Origin: Tetrahymena elliotti 4EA
Lineage: Eukaryota; Ciliophora; Oligohymenophorea; Hymenostomatida; Tetrahymenidae
Direction of reading: 5' to 3'
Length of the DNA: 64,000 nt
Assembly (NCBI GenBank): GCA_000231825.2
Contig: JH720303.1
Span: 1,016,574-1,080,573, forward strand
Shown: piece after piece, positions 1-13,100 of the stretch
How positions within the stretch are numbered: position 1 is the first letter of the stretch
Layout of the letters: each line of letters opens with the position of its first letter
The notes under the pieces: generated by a model
The model's input: only the letters and a program-made list of their open reading frames with translations
What the model was told of the DNA's origin: nothing
Database searches by the model: none
Made by a program: the position numbers and the translations under genes

Positions 1-841
1 CAAGGGTGAAAAAAAAGTTGAATATAAGAGTAATTAATTCATTAAATGTTTGGATATTTAAAATTCAAAGTTCATTTAAAGAACAAAACCAAATAATAGA
101 AGAATATAACTAAAAAACATTATTTAATTAAATAAATAGATGATGTTAAGTCCCCTGAAGACTGCACCACTATCTTTGTTAAAAACCTTGCATTTGATTG
201 CACTGAAGATGAAGTAGGTGAATTTTTTGAAAAATGTGGAAAGGTAGTTAACGTTAGATTCGTTTATCATCACTCTCAAAAGCACTTCAAAGGGTAAATT
301 AATTAATTAAAATTATCTGATTACTACTGATCAAAATTAGCTAAAGGCTTAAAGTTCTAAATAGTTAATAATAATATTTATTCTTAACCTAATAGATTTG
401 CTTTTATTGAATTTAAGATGAACAGCTCTGTAAATGCTGCTCTCAAGTTAAATGGTACTGAATTTAAGGGCAGAAAACTCACTATTGTAAATAATTAATT
501 AATTTCAAACGTCTTAACTCTTAACCATTTATCTTTATTTTAATTAATTTTCTCTATTTTAAATTTTTAGGATTACGAAGTAGGCTCAATGAAGAAAGGT
601 TTCCGTTTTAAAAAGACTTAAGATGGTAATGAAAAATACAATTAACAGTAAATTAAATTAATTAGCTAAAACATTTAATAAATAGTTGTTTTTTAAAAAA
701 AGATATGAAGAAATTGTTGAATAAAAGGATAAGAAACATAAGAAAATTCAAAAATTCGATAAACTTAAAAACTTCAACTAAAAAAAGAAAGATTTCCCTT
801 AAAAAGGAAAGAAAGAAAACCTCAAGCTTTTCAAGAAATGA
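1..841 (+). CDS. RRM-domain RNA-binding protein, 5' end outside window
   Basis: Read with TAA/TAG=Q, the exons are <1-29, 140-293, 396-486, 571-647 and 703-841, ending at TGA 839-841. All four junctions keep phase. The protein has one RNA-recognition motif. RNP2-like TIFVKNLAF lies in exon 2, and RNP1-like KGFAFIEFK is created exactly across the exon 2/3 junction, which supports that splice. After the RRM comes a short lysine-rich tail ending NLKLFKK, typical of nucleolar RNA-binding proteins. The order of RRM then basic tail resembles the last RRM of RBM34/Nop12 or nucleolin-like ribosome-biogenesis factors, but this is inference from general form. The start codon and any earlier RRM lie upstream of the window. 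It is transcribed toward the convergent Myb gene, with 654 bases between their stop codons. Confidence 0.85.
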
Positions 842-1495
842 AATAAATAAATAATTTAATTTATTCTAATAGCATGTTTGTATAATTAAGCTTCAATTTT
901 AACCATTCACTGTTTTAAAAATACATTTCAATATTCACTTTTGTCTACTAAAGTTTCAATAAAAAAATTTATTTTTTCAAAACTAAATAACTTAGTTTCT
1001 CCTTTATTAATTTATTAAGACACTACCTTTTTAAATAGCTAAAATTTTTTTTGAAAAATTATACCCAAATTTTAAAGTTTTGACAAAAGTTTTTAAAAAG
1101 TAGGGTCTAAATATAGGAGAAACTCCTTTAAGGTTAATAATGATTTTAACATTTGTTTTTATAAATATACGAAACTTAAGAAATATTTTTTGAACTATTT
1201 ATTAAGAAAAAACTGAATTAGTTAAAAAATTTTTTACAGACTAAATAAATATTTTTTTATTAAAATTGTCTTTCATTTTATTGATTGTAAATGCAGATAA
1301 TTTAAATATTAACTTAGAGACTTAATATTAAGTATAAAATTTATGAAATTAATGATTGGCTTTTCATATTTAATGTTTAGATACAATCTAACCAAGTGTT
1401 AATTACAATATTATAATTAATTATTTTTTATTAAAAAACAAAAAAAGATAAAATAATTTACATTTGAATAAATAGAATAATATAAAAAAAATAAC
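842..1495. other. AT-rich convergent intergenic spacer
   Basis: Lies between the stop codons of two convergent genes and must hold both 3' UTRs. I see no open frame with coding character and no RNA gene. Confidence 0.6.
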
Positions 1496-3215
1496 TCAAT
1501 TTTCATAATTAGATTTGAAATAGTTAATTAACTCTGTACTTGAATTGTTAATAATATTTTCAGAGACAGATTAAGATTTTGATTAGGTAAATTAACTCAT
1601 TAATTCTTTAAGAACATTAGGAACAGTTACGTTTTGACGAGAAGTAACTCTCTTTTTCAAGATATTCCATTTCATTTTATTTTCAAGAGGGGTTTTACCA
1701 TTTTTTATTTTAGAAAAGTCTATCTCAGATTCGCTATCAATTTCTTGATTATAAATTTGTTAAATTAAATCTTCTTCATCATCTTATTCGAAATTTCCAG
1801 AGTATTCATAAAAAATCTTTGATAGACTTTAGGTCCATTTATTTTTACAATCATCTTTAGATCTCTATTTCATTTCATTTGATATTTTTGTCCAAGGTAT
1901 TGAATGACTTTCCAATTCTTTCAATTTCTAAAAGCTTATAAAGTTAAGAATAAATTTAATACTGGGGTCGATATGCTAAAGATCTCTAACTCTCTAGCGA
2001 CTTTAATTAAATTCTTCAGATTCTTCTTTTATTTTTTCACCATGCTCTTTTAATTCTATTTTCATTTGTTTCCTATTTTTAAACAATTCTAATCCAGTGT
2101 ATTCTTTTATTAACTTTATTAATTATATGATCTCATCTAGATTCCAATAATCTATTTTTCTTTATTCTGCATTATCCTCACCTATTTTCATTTTAAAAAT
2201 TACAAAATTGAAATATGAAATATGCTAAAAAATGTTTTAATTTATTCATTTTAATAATTAATTGCTGAATTAAATCTTCCTTATCTATATAAGCCTTTAG
2301 AGAAATATTTAAAAATTAGCATTTTATCTTATGTCTCTATAAGTTAAAATACTTTTATGCTATTTTAATATTTCTATTTGCTTGTAAATAAGTAGTTGTC
2401 AAATAAATCAAATTTTTGTGCCAAATTAATTTAAAATCAAATATTTCTTCTACCTAATGATTTATACTTATCTCTCACGTTAGTTTCTGTTCTTCCTAAT
2501 GTTTGGCCTATTAACTTCCACTTTCTTCCATGTTCTTTTACAAGAGCCAATAATTATTTAGTCTCTTCAGAAGTCCATTTACCACCGTAATTGTTGGGAT
2601 TGAATCTTCTTCTACAAAAGTTATGACAGCTTTGGACAGTTCTATAAGGTAAAACTTCTGCAATTTAAGTCCAAGCTCCCAATGTTTCTTTAGATGCTTT
2701 TTCAGAGACGAGCTTTAAAAGACCGTTTTCTCCCAAGCCTTTTTCAAATGCATACTTACACATTGATTCTTTTAAGAGTTGAATTTCATCATCTGTAAAT
2801 TTTCCAGTTATTTTTTCTTCCATTTATTAATTCCACCCTCTTTCTTTTTGAGTAGAATTTATAGCGTCTGTCTTAGATTTTATTTCATTTTCTTTATTCT
2901 TATCATTTTTCTAGTCTTGTTTTTTAGTACGAGATTCTATTTCAAATTCTTAGTTTTCCTCCAAATTAAATTTTACACTTTTTTTTTCAATTTTTTACTT
3001 CTTTGATCCATTTTTAGCACTTTTATCTCCGTTTTTAGTTTTCTATTCTATATTTAAAATGAAAATTCTTGTATGCCATCCCTAATTCACATTTACTATT
3101 CTTCTATCTAATTATATTATAAAATGTATAATAAGTTACTTTAAATATCTTTCTAAATTTGAGGCTTTTTTTCCTTTTCAGAAGTCTTCTTATCTCCTTT
3201 TTCTGACTTACCCAT
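1496..3215 (-). CDS. Myb/SANT DNA-binding protein, Reb1/TTF-I/DMTF1 family
   Basis: Three exons on the minus strand (3140-3215, 2454-3047, 1496-2181) give 451 residues, ATG at 3215-3213 and TGA at 1498-1496. Both introns keep phase. The first 100 residues are lysine- and glutamate-rich and look like a disordered nuclear tail. From residue 101 there are Myb-like helices: a divergent repeat ending HNFCRRRFNPNN, a clear repeat GGKWTSEETKQLL...RTETNVRDKYKSLG near residues 177-225, and a third after the second intron with IPWTKISNEMKQRS and CKNKWTQSL. The arrangement 'NVRDKYKSLG-EDNAEQRK-W' is characteristic of the Reb1/TTF-I/DMTF1 group, whose members bind DNA at rDNA terminators or promoters. 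The 272-base second intron contains an in-frame TGA just after its donor, so intron retention would truncate the protein. The target DNA cannot be read from the sequence. Confidence 0.88.
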
Positions 3216-3631
3216 TTCGTATTATTTGCTTTTTATAAAGTGTTAATTTACTTTTAAATAATTACTAAAATTAATTAATATTTTTAGATTTATATGATTC
3301 TGTTTGCCATATAAAGCAAAATCTTAAATCTTTTAATTCGTTAATTTTAAAGAAAGATTTAAAAAGCCAATAAAGATGAAATTTGCAAAGTATTCTATTA
3401 TGAAAAACAAATAGAATACTTGTTAAAAATTTTTTATTTTGGCAAAAATAAAAATAAAATTTTTTAATATTTTTAGAAATGATTAGGTTAGAGCCAGCAG
3501 AGAGACATAAAAGGATGTAAGATTTTTAATAAGATTTCATTTGATAAAAAAGTATTTAGAAATATTTCAATAAAAACAATACAAAATATATGCTAAAATA
3601 TAAAATAAATTTCAATTTTTTTATAATATGA
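3216..3631. other. AT-rich spacer between two minus-strand genes
   Basis: Contains the upstream region of the Myb gene and the 3' UTR of the LRR gene. No coding frame or RNA gene is visible. Confidence 0.55.
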
Positions 3632-4855
3632 TCATTATGGTTATTCTTCATTAGGTGCTTCTTACTGTTATTCTTACTCGGCTTTTGCTGCTTCATCAGC
3701 TAATCTTTATTCTTCTAAACGAGCTTCTTCTTCAAGACGTGCTTATTCTTCAGCTTCTTTTCTTGCTTCTTCTTCTTAGCGTGCTAATTCTTCAGCTTCT
3801 TTTCTAGCTTCCTCTTCTTAACGTGCTTATTCTTCAGCAGCTAATCTTGCTTCTTCTTCTGCTTATTTTCTTGCCTCTTCTCTTTCATTTATTGTATTAA
3901 GACGCTCTTGAAGATCATCAGGAGTAACATCTTCATCGTTGAGTTTTTCGAAGTAATCCAATACAACTAAAAGTTCTATACGAGCATTAGCAACTGTGTC
4001 ACAGCATGGGTTTGCTGAGTAATTGAAAGAATAAACATTACGAAGTTTTCCAATTTTATAAATTTCTTTGAAATCTTCTATCACATTTTCAGATATATTT
4101 AAGTTATATAATTTGGTAAGAGCAGGAATAGGTGTTCTAAGACGCTTAATATTGTTTTTACGAAGATTCAAAGAATAAAGTGAAGGTAAATTTTTTAAGT
4201 CTCTAATATCTGCTATTTCATTTTCTTCTAAATTTAACTCCCTTAACTTAGGGCAATCTTAGATACCCTTTAAGTCCTTCAACTTGTTAATATTCATGTT
4301 TAAAAATTCAAGTTTAGGATGTCCTCCAAACTCTTCAGCACTTGCTATTTCATTTTCTGATACATCTAACTTTCTTAATTGAGGAAGTCTGAGCTTTTCT
4401 AATTTAGTTAATTTGTTACCAGATACATTCAAAAATTAGAGATACTTTAGAGCAGGTTCATCGAAAGCAGGATTAAATTATTGAAGTGATGAAATCTAAT
4501 TTTTAGAACAATTTAAACTTAGCAAAAAGGGTAATTAAGTAACCAAGCTTATATCAGAAATTTAATTTCCTGACAAATCAAGATAACGCAAATGACGATA
4601 ATTAAGTAGAGGATTGAACAACTTTTCAATTTCTTTTTCTGCTAAATTCAACTTAATATATGCATATGATCCATTATTTTATATTTTTGATATATTTGAA
4701 AGATTTTCTTTGATATCCTAAACAAATTTTTATTCTAGTTCTCTTAATCTAACTACATTTTCATCTTCATCTTCAACTTTTTCTTCACCGTTTTCATCTT
4801 AATCTTCTCTTTCTTCTCCCTCTTCCAAATCCCTATTTTCTTCGTTTTCTGACAT
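3632..4855 (-). CDS. leucine-rich repeat protein, LRRC23-like radial-spoke candidate
   Basis: A single intron-free frame of 408 codons (407 aa), ATG at 4855-4853 and TGA at 3634-3632. The first 45 residues are acidic. About eight LRRs of the short LxxLxLSxNxI type follow, roughly residues 65-300 (examples LRYLDLSGNQISDI, LRKLDVSENEIASA, LRELNLEENEIADI, LYSLNLRKNNI). An LRR-cap with ANPCCDTVANAR closes the array. The last 110 residues are a charged Ala/Glu/Arg/Gln helix built on 'EEEARKEAEE' repeats. The combination YAYIKLNL before the first repeat, an 'NPC' cap and a C-terminal E/A/R coiled coil matches LRRC23, a component of ciliary radial spoke RS3. A ciliate with thousands of cilia would be expected to have it. 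The family call is inference from domain order and motif resemblance. Confidence 0.82.
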
Positions 4856-7513
4856 TTCTATGAAAGTATCTTTACTATTTATAACTCTTATATGTAATTA
4901 ATTGCAATTTAATAAGTTAATAAATAAATGATTCTATTTAATTAATTATTGCAAATATCTCAAATAAACTAAAATCAATCAATAAAAAAGCTTATCAATT
5001 AAAATTTTACAACTAATTCAAATTAGATTCAACTGTTATATTTACGCATGCTATTATCAAATTCCAAAAAAACTTTATTAATTCTAAATAAATTTATTTT
5101 AACTTGATATTTAAAATAAAATTGATGAGAATATTTTTATGATTTATCTTGTATTGATAAAATCTAATTATTTCAAAGAAAATTTAAACCCAAGTAAAAA
5201 TAAGATGATTAAAGAAATTTTGAGAGCTAAATTATTTTTATAAAAAAATTTCATTTGAATTTGAAAAATATCAAAAAAAAAATCAATAAGATTTATTATA
5301 ATTTATGAAATATTTTAAACATTTAAGTCTTGAAATGTAAACTATAATTTTTTGTATGTTTGGTATTAGATAGCTTATTGAGTATGCAATAAAAATTGAT
5401 TTTATTTTAATAGATTTACATTCGTTTTTATGAAGAATTGTTTTTAGGTATTTTTTGGCTAGCTTACTAAAGGTTAAGAGATTAACCATAATATAAAGTT
5501 TGTTTTACTTAAAATAAAACAAAAGTAAAATAAATTTGAAAAACAAAACTTAAGTTATGGTATTTTATCTTTCTAAAAATTAATAAATTTTTGATTTAAG
5601 AGTATTTATATTAAATTTTACTAAGATAAAATATCATTTTATGTGGATAAGTTAAAAAATCAATAGATAGATTATTAAAAAGGAACAGTCATTCAAAATT
5701 TAAGATATTTAGTCAGAAAATTCAAATCTTAATATTTTAGCTCATAATAAAAAATGATAAATTTATGAAATAAATAAACTTAAATTTAATCTAATATTGA
5801 TTGAATGCTTGTCAAAAGGTAATGTAGTATTAATAATCAATACTTTTATAAATTTTTGATAATTTTTTTATTGATTTCTTGAATTTTTAATTTTAAAAGC
5901 TGTTTGAAACTCACTTATTTTTTTATTTTAGCCAAGTGTACAATTGTTTAATTACATGTGTTTTTTTTCTTAAAACTTAAAAATGTAATAACTAAAATTA
6001 ACTATTGTTTAAGATTAGGTTTTTTCTTTTATAATTTTTGAAGTTAGTGAATATAAATCCTTTAAATACTATGAATTTTAGTTTTTAAGAATAATCTTGT
6101 TTTTCATATTAAACCTCCCTTAATTTGAGATGAGTATCTCCATTATTTTTATAAAATTAATTAAAACATCTCTTTATTTTTATTTCTTAACTATGCTTTT
6201 TCATTTTTTTTTCCTTTATGGGAGAATGAAAAGCTGAAAACTAAGAAAAAAATATGATAAAAAAGATATGAAAAAATCATTTATTCATATTATGTTTCTT
6301 TAATCCCAAATTGACAATTTTAAAAATATGACTTGAACAAAATACAAAACTTGATCATGTAAATTAATTAAATTTTAACCAATGAATTACAAGTTTAATT
6401 CTTTCTTTATTATCTTCTATAATTATGTATTCTTTAAATTTGTATTAAGAAAGAGATAAAATTCTTTACATATTTATAAAATTAATTCTTCTATCTCATA
6501 TTTGAACTGATAAGTGTTTCTTAAAAACTTATTAACTCATTTTTAAAGAATTTCTTTAATATGAATGAGTTTTTATAAAAGAAATAAATTTGTATACTTA
6601 AAAATCTGAATATTTCGGAATGAAATTAAAATTCAGTATTGATTATTTCTTAGATGACTTAATATTAAGTTATGATGCAGATTCTTTAAAAATACAAATT
6701 AAGTTTTAAAGATTACAACTTCTGACAAATTTTTAGATATAAGGGCATTTATTATTAGAGAAAAATCATTTTTGTTACAATTACCTCTCAAATAGATTAT
6801 TTTTTGATTAGGTAAATGATCTATTTGCAATTTTTAGTAATTTAGGATATTTTTTAACACTATTTCTTGAAAAAATCAAGATACAGAAATAATTCTTTTA
6901 CCTAAAATATAAGATTAATTAAGGCTGAAAGTTGTGTTTGTATAAATTATCATTATAAACGACCAAATTTACCAGTAAATGAAGGAATAAGTTTAATCAG
7001 AAATCATTGAACATATGTAAACGAAAATAAAAAGATTGAATATAATATTTACTCTAACTAAATTTTATTAAATTCTTTCTTTAAAATATGAAATTTTTAA
7101 TAAAAGACTTCTACCAAGGGTCAAAAATAAATAAAAGATTTGCACAAAAATGAGTTTCCTCCAATTTAACAACTTTTGTTAGAACACTATTAAAGATCAT
7201 GCAAATTTAAAAATAAAGGTTTTTACACAAAAAAATCTTAATTTTAAATGGTATAATGAGGATACAAAAAATATTCTTTTACCGAAATAAATAGTGATTA
7301 TATTTATGTGAAATAAATCAGATTAAAAACAACAAATTTACAGTAAAAAGTGATTAAATTTAATCTGATACATATTAAATATATGTAATCAAAATTCAAT
7401 AGATTGATTCAATCATTTGCTACCTTTAAATATTCTTTATGTCTTTTCTATCTTTCTAATAATTAAAAATTACAAAATATATTCTTTTAATTTAAAAATT
7501 TCGAGCAAATATT
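4856..7513. other. large AT-rich divergent intergenic region with a degenerate duplication
   Basis: This 2.66-kb stretch separates divergent genes (LRR minus, transporter plus) and should hold both promoters. A diverged direct duplication lies near 6880-7040 and 7261-7410 (see findings). A 64-codon frame at 6620-6811 that ends exactly on a GTAAATG donor is the only coding-like patch, and a possible acceptor TTTTTAG follows. I could not link it to a convincing gene. Confidence 0.5.
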
Positions 7514-9334
7514 ATGGATAGTGAAAATTTGATTGAGTCTTCAAACTCAGCTAAGCCCTTGAGTATTAGATAAACATGGGTTAGGTGGATAGCATTGTCA
7601 TTAGCTTGTTTGATTATGGTTGGTTCATATATGTGTTATGATTTCCCATAAACCTTGTAGAGTTAATTGAACTCTAATGGTCTTTCTGATACTTAAGTCA
7701 ACTTACTTTATTCAGTTTATTCTTTCCCTAACATTATTCTACCTTTGATCGGAGGTTACCTTATTGATTTCATTGGAATTCGTAAGGGTGTATTTGCCTT
7801 TACCTTTATCTTGATTATTGGTTAAGCTTTATGTATGATTAGTGAGATTGATTCCATTAATAGCTATGCATTATTAGTTATTGGTAGAGTCGTTTTTGGT
7901 TTAGGTGGTGAAAATCTCAGTGTTACTTAAAGTAAAATTTACTTAATAGCCTTATTTATAATAATAATTTAATTGTTTTTCATAGAAGTATTGAATTTAT
8001 GTTTTAAATCTTAAAAGGTACTATTGTCAGCTAATGGTTTAGTGGAAAAGAACTTTCATTCGCACTTGGTTTAAATATCTCAGTCTCTCGTCTTGGTAGT
8101 GTTATGGGATAATTTATGTTCCCTCCTCTCTATAGCAGCAGCCATTAACTTTTTATTCCTCTCCTAGTTGGTACTATATTTTGTGCCTTTTCTTGGGGAT
8201 GTGGTATCGGATTAAATATTATGGATAAATATGCTGACAAACAAGAAGGAAAGAAAGAGGTCAAATTAAGCGAAGATGATAAAATCAAGCTCTCTGACAT
8301 CAAGAAACTTGGCTTTGATTATTGGCTTATTTGTATCTCTTGCGTTTTGAACTATATTTGCTTTTTCCCTTTCATGCAAGTCCTTCAGAACTATCTTATC
8401 AAGTAGTTTGGTATGACTGAAGATAATGCTCGTAAGTTTTAATCATATTCTTAACTCCTAAATTATATATTATGAACTTTGCTTTTATAAAAGAAAAAAA
8501 ATAATAATCTATTCGAAACAGATTATGCATAAAATTAAACCAAAAATATTCTATTTTGAATAGCCAAAAATGATTATCCCTATTTTTTTAATTACAATTT
8601 TTAATCTCTAAATTTAAATTTTTTTTATTTTAAAAGCCAACTTTATGAGTATTCCTTACTTTATGTCAGCTGGTTTGACCCCTTTCGTTGGTTTGCTAGT
8701 AGATAAAATAGGTAAAAGAGGATATATTTTGATCTGTGCTTCTTGTATCATGGTTGTTGCTCATTTCACAATGCTTGTTGTTCCTTAGTCTGATACTGCT
8801 TAATCAACAGATGGTTATACTAGTTACTATTTTATTATTCCTTTTATATTATTTGGTATATTCTACTCTTTGTATGCTGCAGTCTTATGGCCTTGTATTC
8901 CTTTGGTTTGTGAAGCTAAAATTGTTGGAACAGCTTTTGGTATTACCAACTGTATTCAAAACGGAGGTAAATAACAATTTAATAATAAATATCAATAAAT
9001 AAAAATAATTCTTAATTTCTAAAAATTTGTTTATTTATTAATAATTTTAGGTTTGGCTGTTGCTCCTCTTATTACTGCTGCAATTATTTCAAATACTTCT
9101 AAAGATAATGGATATTTCTTTGATTAAATATTCTTTATATGTATTGGTTCAGTTTGCATTTTGGTTAACATAATGATTTTCATAGTTGATAAAAGAAATG
9201 GTGGTAGACTTAACAAAGGTGTTAGTGAGCTTAAAGCAGATATGATTGAAGATGATGAAGATGATGATCTTAAGAGATTAAATCGTAACTCTAGAAAAAA
9301 ATCAATAACTGCAAAAAGATCTTTCGCTTTCTGA
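7514..9334 (+). CDS. major facilitator superfamily transporter, MFSD1-like
   Basis: Exons 7514-7931, 8018-8431, 8637-8966 and 9051-9334 join in phase to 481 residues ending at TGA. Hydrophobic segments recur along the whole protein in the spacing of a 12-helix MFS carrier. They begin with WIALSLACLIMVGSYMC near residue 22. Conserved loop features include GGYLIDFIGIRKG, an MFS loop-2/3 type motif, and GRVVFGLGGEN. The pair 'SQWFSGKELSFALGLN' plus 'VSRLGS' is the hallmark region of MFSD1, a lysosomal dipeptide/cationic amino acid exporter. In the second half, FVGLLVDKIGKRG is the matching loop, and WPCIPLVC and AFGITNCIQNGG follow. The C-terminus is acidic then basic and cytosolic. A vacuolar or lysosomal location is inference from the family. 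Confidence 0.86.
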
Positions 9335-10154
9335 TTTTAATAGAAAATTATTTAATTCATAAAAAAATAAATAAATAATTAAATTAGATTATTATCATTA
9401 ATTATTTTTAAAACTAATAATACATTTTATTGCTTGTAAATTTAATTTTAATATTATATAATATTACAAGACATATCAATTCTTATAATTAAATCTAAAA
9501 TCTACAATCCTTTCTACTAACTAAAAGTCTGTATAACTCACTTTTTTGATTGAAAAAAGCTGTTTTCTTTACAAATATTAATTTATTAATATTCTTTGTA
9601 GCATTAAAAATGCTTAATTCATATCTTAAAACAAGCTATTACATCTTAAATGGGATAAAAAGGATCAATTTTGATATTATGAAATGGAACCAGATGGTGA
9701 TAAAAATATATCCAAAAATTTTTAAAAGTGAAATAAAAAAAATTTTAATTACATAAAATAAGATATATTGAATAATAAATATAATATAAATATATTTAAT
9801 ATTTCAAAATTCTTGAAGACAATGCAGAATTTTTACTCTTTTATTTTTTTCATGTTATTTTAAAAGAATTAAAAGGATTAATCTTCTTATTTTAAATTAG
9901 CTCCTTTTTATCAAATACTCAGCATTTTTTGTATATCTCTAAATTTTTTTATTTAGATTGTTTCAATAAATTAATAATTTCATAAGCCAAAGTAAAAAGA
10001 AAATATTTTGAAAATTAGTAAAATTAATTTATTATTTACAAGATAGATCTTATTATGGAATAATTAATAAATAAGAAGATTATTTTTTATAATTTTTTTT
10101 GCTTTTTACATTAAAAATACTTTTGATTTTTTTAAATAAATTTCAATTTCAATT
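9335..10154. other. AT-rich convergent spacer
   Basis: Lies between the stop codons of the transporter and the giant coiled-coil gene. A plus-strand frame starting near 9550 stays open for long because only TGA stops it, but it has no recognisable features and runs antisense into the golgin 3' exon. I treat it as chance. A short CAATTT tandem repeat at about 10139-10162 overlaps the golgin stop codon. Confidence 0.5.
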
Positions 10155-13100
10155 TCAATTTTTGAAAAACCCAAGGATGCCTCCTTTGGAATTTTTAGCT
10201 TTATCCATTTTTTATTTGATGTCATTCTTTTCTTTTTCTGAATATTCTAGCATATTGAGGATTAGTGTTAAATAGGAGTCATTTTCTTAAGATACCTTTT
10301 TATCCCTTTATAAAAAATTTAGGATTAAAAATTAAATTTAAATATTTATATGAAAATTTACTTTGAGTTTAGTAACGAATCTATGTATGTTGGGAAAAGT
10401 GCTTTTAAAGAGTGTTTGATAGAAGAATCTTGTGTAACATTAATTTAAGATTATAATTACTAAATTAATTTGTCTTTGTGCTCTAATTACTACTTCATTT
10501 TGCTCACTTCACTATTTAAGTTAGAAGAAGACATAGAAGACAAGTTTAGTTTATTACTTGATTATATCTTTTGTTAAGACATTAGATCCTAAATTTTCTA
10601 TTCTTTTTCTTAGAGTTCTTTATTTTTTCTTCTTTACTCTGCCATAAAGCTATTCTAAATTTATTCATGATCTTCAAGTTCTTATTTTAATTGATCTATT
10701 TCGTTTTTAAGGAGAATGTTTTCATTTTTCAGAGATTCGATTTCAAGCATTTAATATTCCAGTTGCTCTTCCTTTTAGCCATTGCTCATGTCACTCTTTC
10801 TCTATTAAATTATAATTAAAGTTAATTAATTGAAAATAAAATATTCAATTTATTTACTCCAGTATCAGGACGTGAGTGAAGTTCCTTTTGTTAAATCTTA
10901 AGTTTTGTACAATTGAAAGGATCTCTATTTTCTTCAGAATTTAATACAGGTTTTAAGTACATTTCTTTATATTTTTACAATTCTTTTATTTATTTTTCTT
11001 TAACAATAATTTATGATTAGTATGTTTAAGCTATTTTTTTAAGTTCTTCTTGATGCTTAGATCCAAACTTTTCTTTAAATCTATTTTAAATGAAAAAAAT
11101 GATAAAGTAAATAAATAACTAAATATGTTTTACTGATAAAATTCTTTAAAGTTCTATTGAATCTTGACAAGATTATTGCAAATTCTACTGTTGTTTAAAT
11201 CCATAAGGTCTAGCTCTCCTTCATTGACAAGTCTCTCCAAGCATATTTCTAACTGTTGCTCTAATTCTATTTTATCTTCTAATTCTTGCTTAGATTTTAA
11301 TAATTTATTTTAGAATTCATAGAAAGATTCGTTATCATAAATGCTTTTGTTTTAAAGTTCACTTTATAAACTCTTATTTTAATCTTCAAGTTGCTTCTTT
11401 TCATTCAAGATTTTAGAGAGTTTCTCTTCTAATTCTTTATACTTTTAATAGACAGCATCCTCCTCTTCTTCTTTAGAATAGAATTTTCTTTTTTAGTGAT
11501 CTTCATCTCCATCTTTTTCATTTCTATCATGTCTAGTTTTTCTTAGCTGTTCTATTTCTTAATGAGCTTCTTCCAAATATTTTTTCATTTCTTTATTTTT
11601 CTCTTTTTCTTTATTCAGCTTTTAGATTGCATCATTTTTGTGATCTTCCAAAACTTCTTTTAATTATTTCTAAGATTCCTCTTATTCTGTTAATCTGTCA
11701 CAAAACTTTTAAAGTTTTTCAATCTCTTACTTATATCCAATACATTCAATTTCTTTATCTGTTCTCAACTATTCTTTTTCTATAGTTTTTTTCTATATTT
11801 CTTCCTACAATTCTCTAATTTAATTTTCATATCCTATTTATTTAGTTAAAAAATATTTAATTTTATTTGTTATTCAAAAAATTATTGTTATTACTTTTAG
11901 CTGATTGATAGCCTAAAGCATCTTCCTCGGAGGAGAGCTTTTCACTGGGATTTGTCATGTTTGTCTAGAAATGGTTTAACTTTTCTTTAAGAGTCTCTAA
12001 TTATTGATTTAGTTCTTTTTGTTATTTAAGATTATCTTAAGTCTCTGCTTACATTTCATCATTTTTCTTCTCAAACAACAAAATTTATTCTTCCTTTTAT
12101 TTTAAAGTATCTTTAAGCTCTTGAATAGTATTTTATAATTCGAATCTTTCAGCAATTAAGGATTTTTGTTTCTATTCAAAGGAAGAAATTGTTTTATTTT
12201 ATTCTTCATTTACTTCATTTATATTCTTAATTAATGAAGAAAGTTATTTTATTTCTTTATCTTTTGCAACTATGACCTCACTGTGTTCTTTTACTAGTTT
12301 TTTCATTTTGTCAGTGTGCATTTGCTTTAGATTTTCAATAACTTCAGCATCACTCTTTTGATTTTCAAATTTCTCAATCATAGCCGAGAGATCACAGATA
12401 CTGACATGTTACTATTCTAAATGATATTCTTTCTCAGATAATTATTACTCTAGCTAAGTAATTTAAATCTTTAAATTTTAGTTTTCTTGTTTAGAAATTT
12501 CTAACTCTTCCTCAACCTTAGAAACTCTTTCACTATTTAAGTTGTTAACTTCTTGCTTAGATTGCAAACTTTCTTCTTTTTCAGCTAATTACTTTTTATA
12601 ATTTTCAATTTCTTCTTCAAGATTTTGAATAACAATAATATTCTAATCAAGAATAGCTTTTAAGTCTGACATTTCATTTTATAAGCTAGTACGCTTTTAC
12701 TTCTAAACTTATTATTCTTAATTCAGCTATTAGAGTTCCTATTCCATACTTTCTCTATCTTCTATCAATTCAACTTTTCTGATAATAGGCTGTTCACCTT
12801 ATAAGCCCTTAAGTAATTCTATTTCTTTGATAAGTTTATCATTTTCATCTAGAATTTCTTCCTTTTCTCTTTGGTACTCTTTAATTTCCATTTCTAATTC
12901 ATTAATTTAGTCGAGAAGCTCACCGTTTACAAATTTAAGCTAATCAATTTGTTACTTTTAAGCAGATGAAGAAGAACCATCTTAGCTATTGGTTTATGGT
13001 AATTATAATTTAACAGGAGAACTATTTTGGATTTTAGTTTGAGGCTGTAGCAAATCTGCCTTTAACTTTTCAATAATTTCTAAATTTTCTTCTCTTTCTA

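Noticed and set aside
3701..3890. CT-rich short repeats resembling a satellite or regulatory repeat
   Set aside because: They encode the E/A/R-rich coiled coil at the C-terminus of the LRR protein.
5283..5489. 68-residue minus-strand ORF in the large spacer
   Set aside because: AT-driven codon content, no motif, no splice context; taken as chance.
8736..9002. 88-residue hydrophobic ORF on the plus strand
   Set aside because: Lies in another frame of the third exon of the MFSD1-like gene; the transporter frame has the conserved motifs.
9550..10150. Long plus-strand open frame in the spacer beside the golgin gene
   Set aside because: With TGA as the only stop, long chance frames are common in AT-rich DNA. 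It has no motif, poor codon character, and runs antisense into a known exon.
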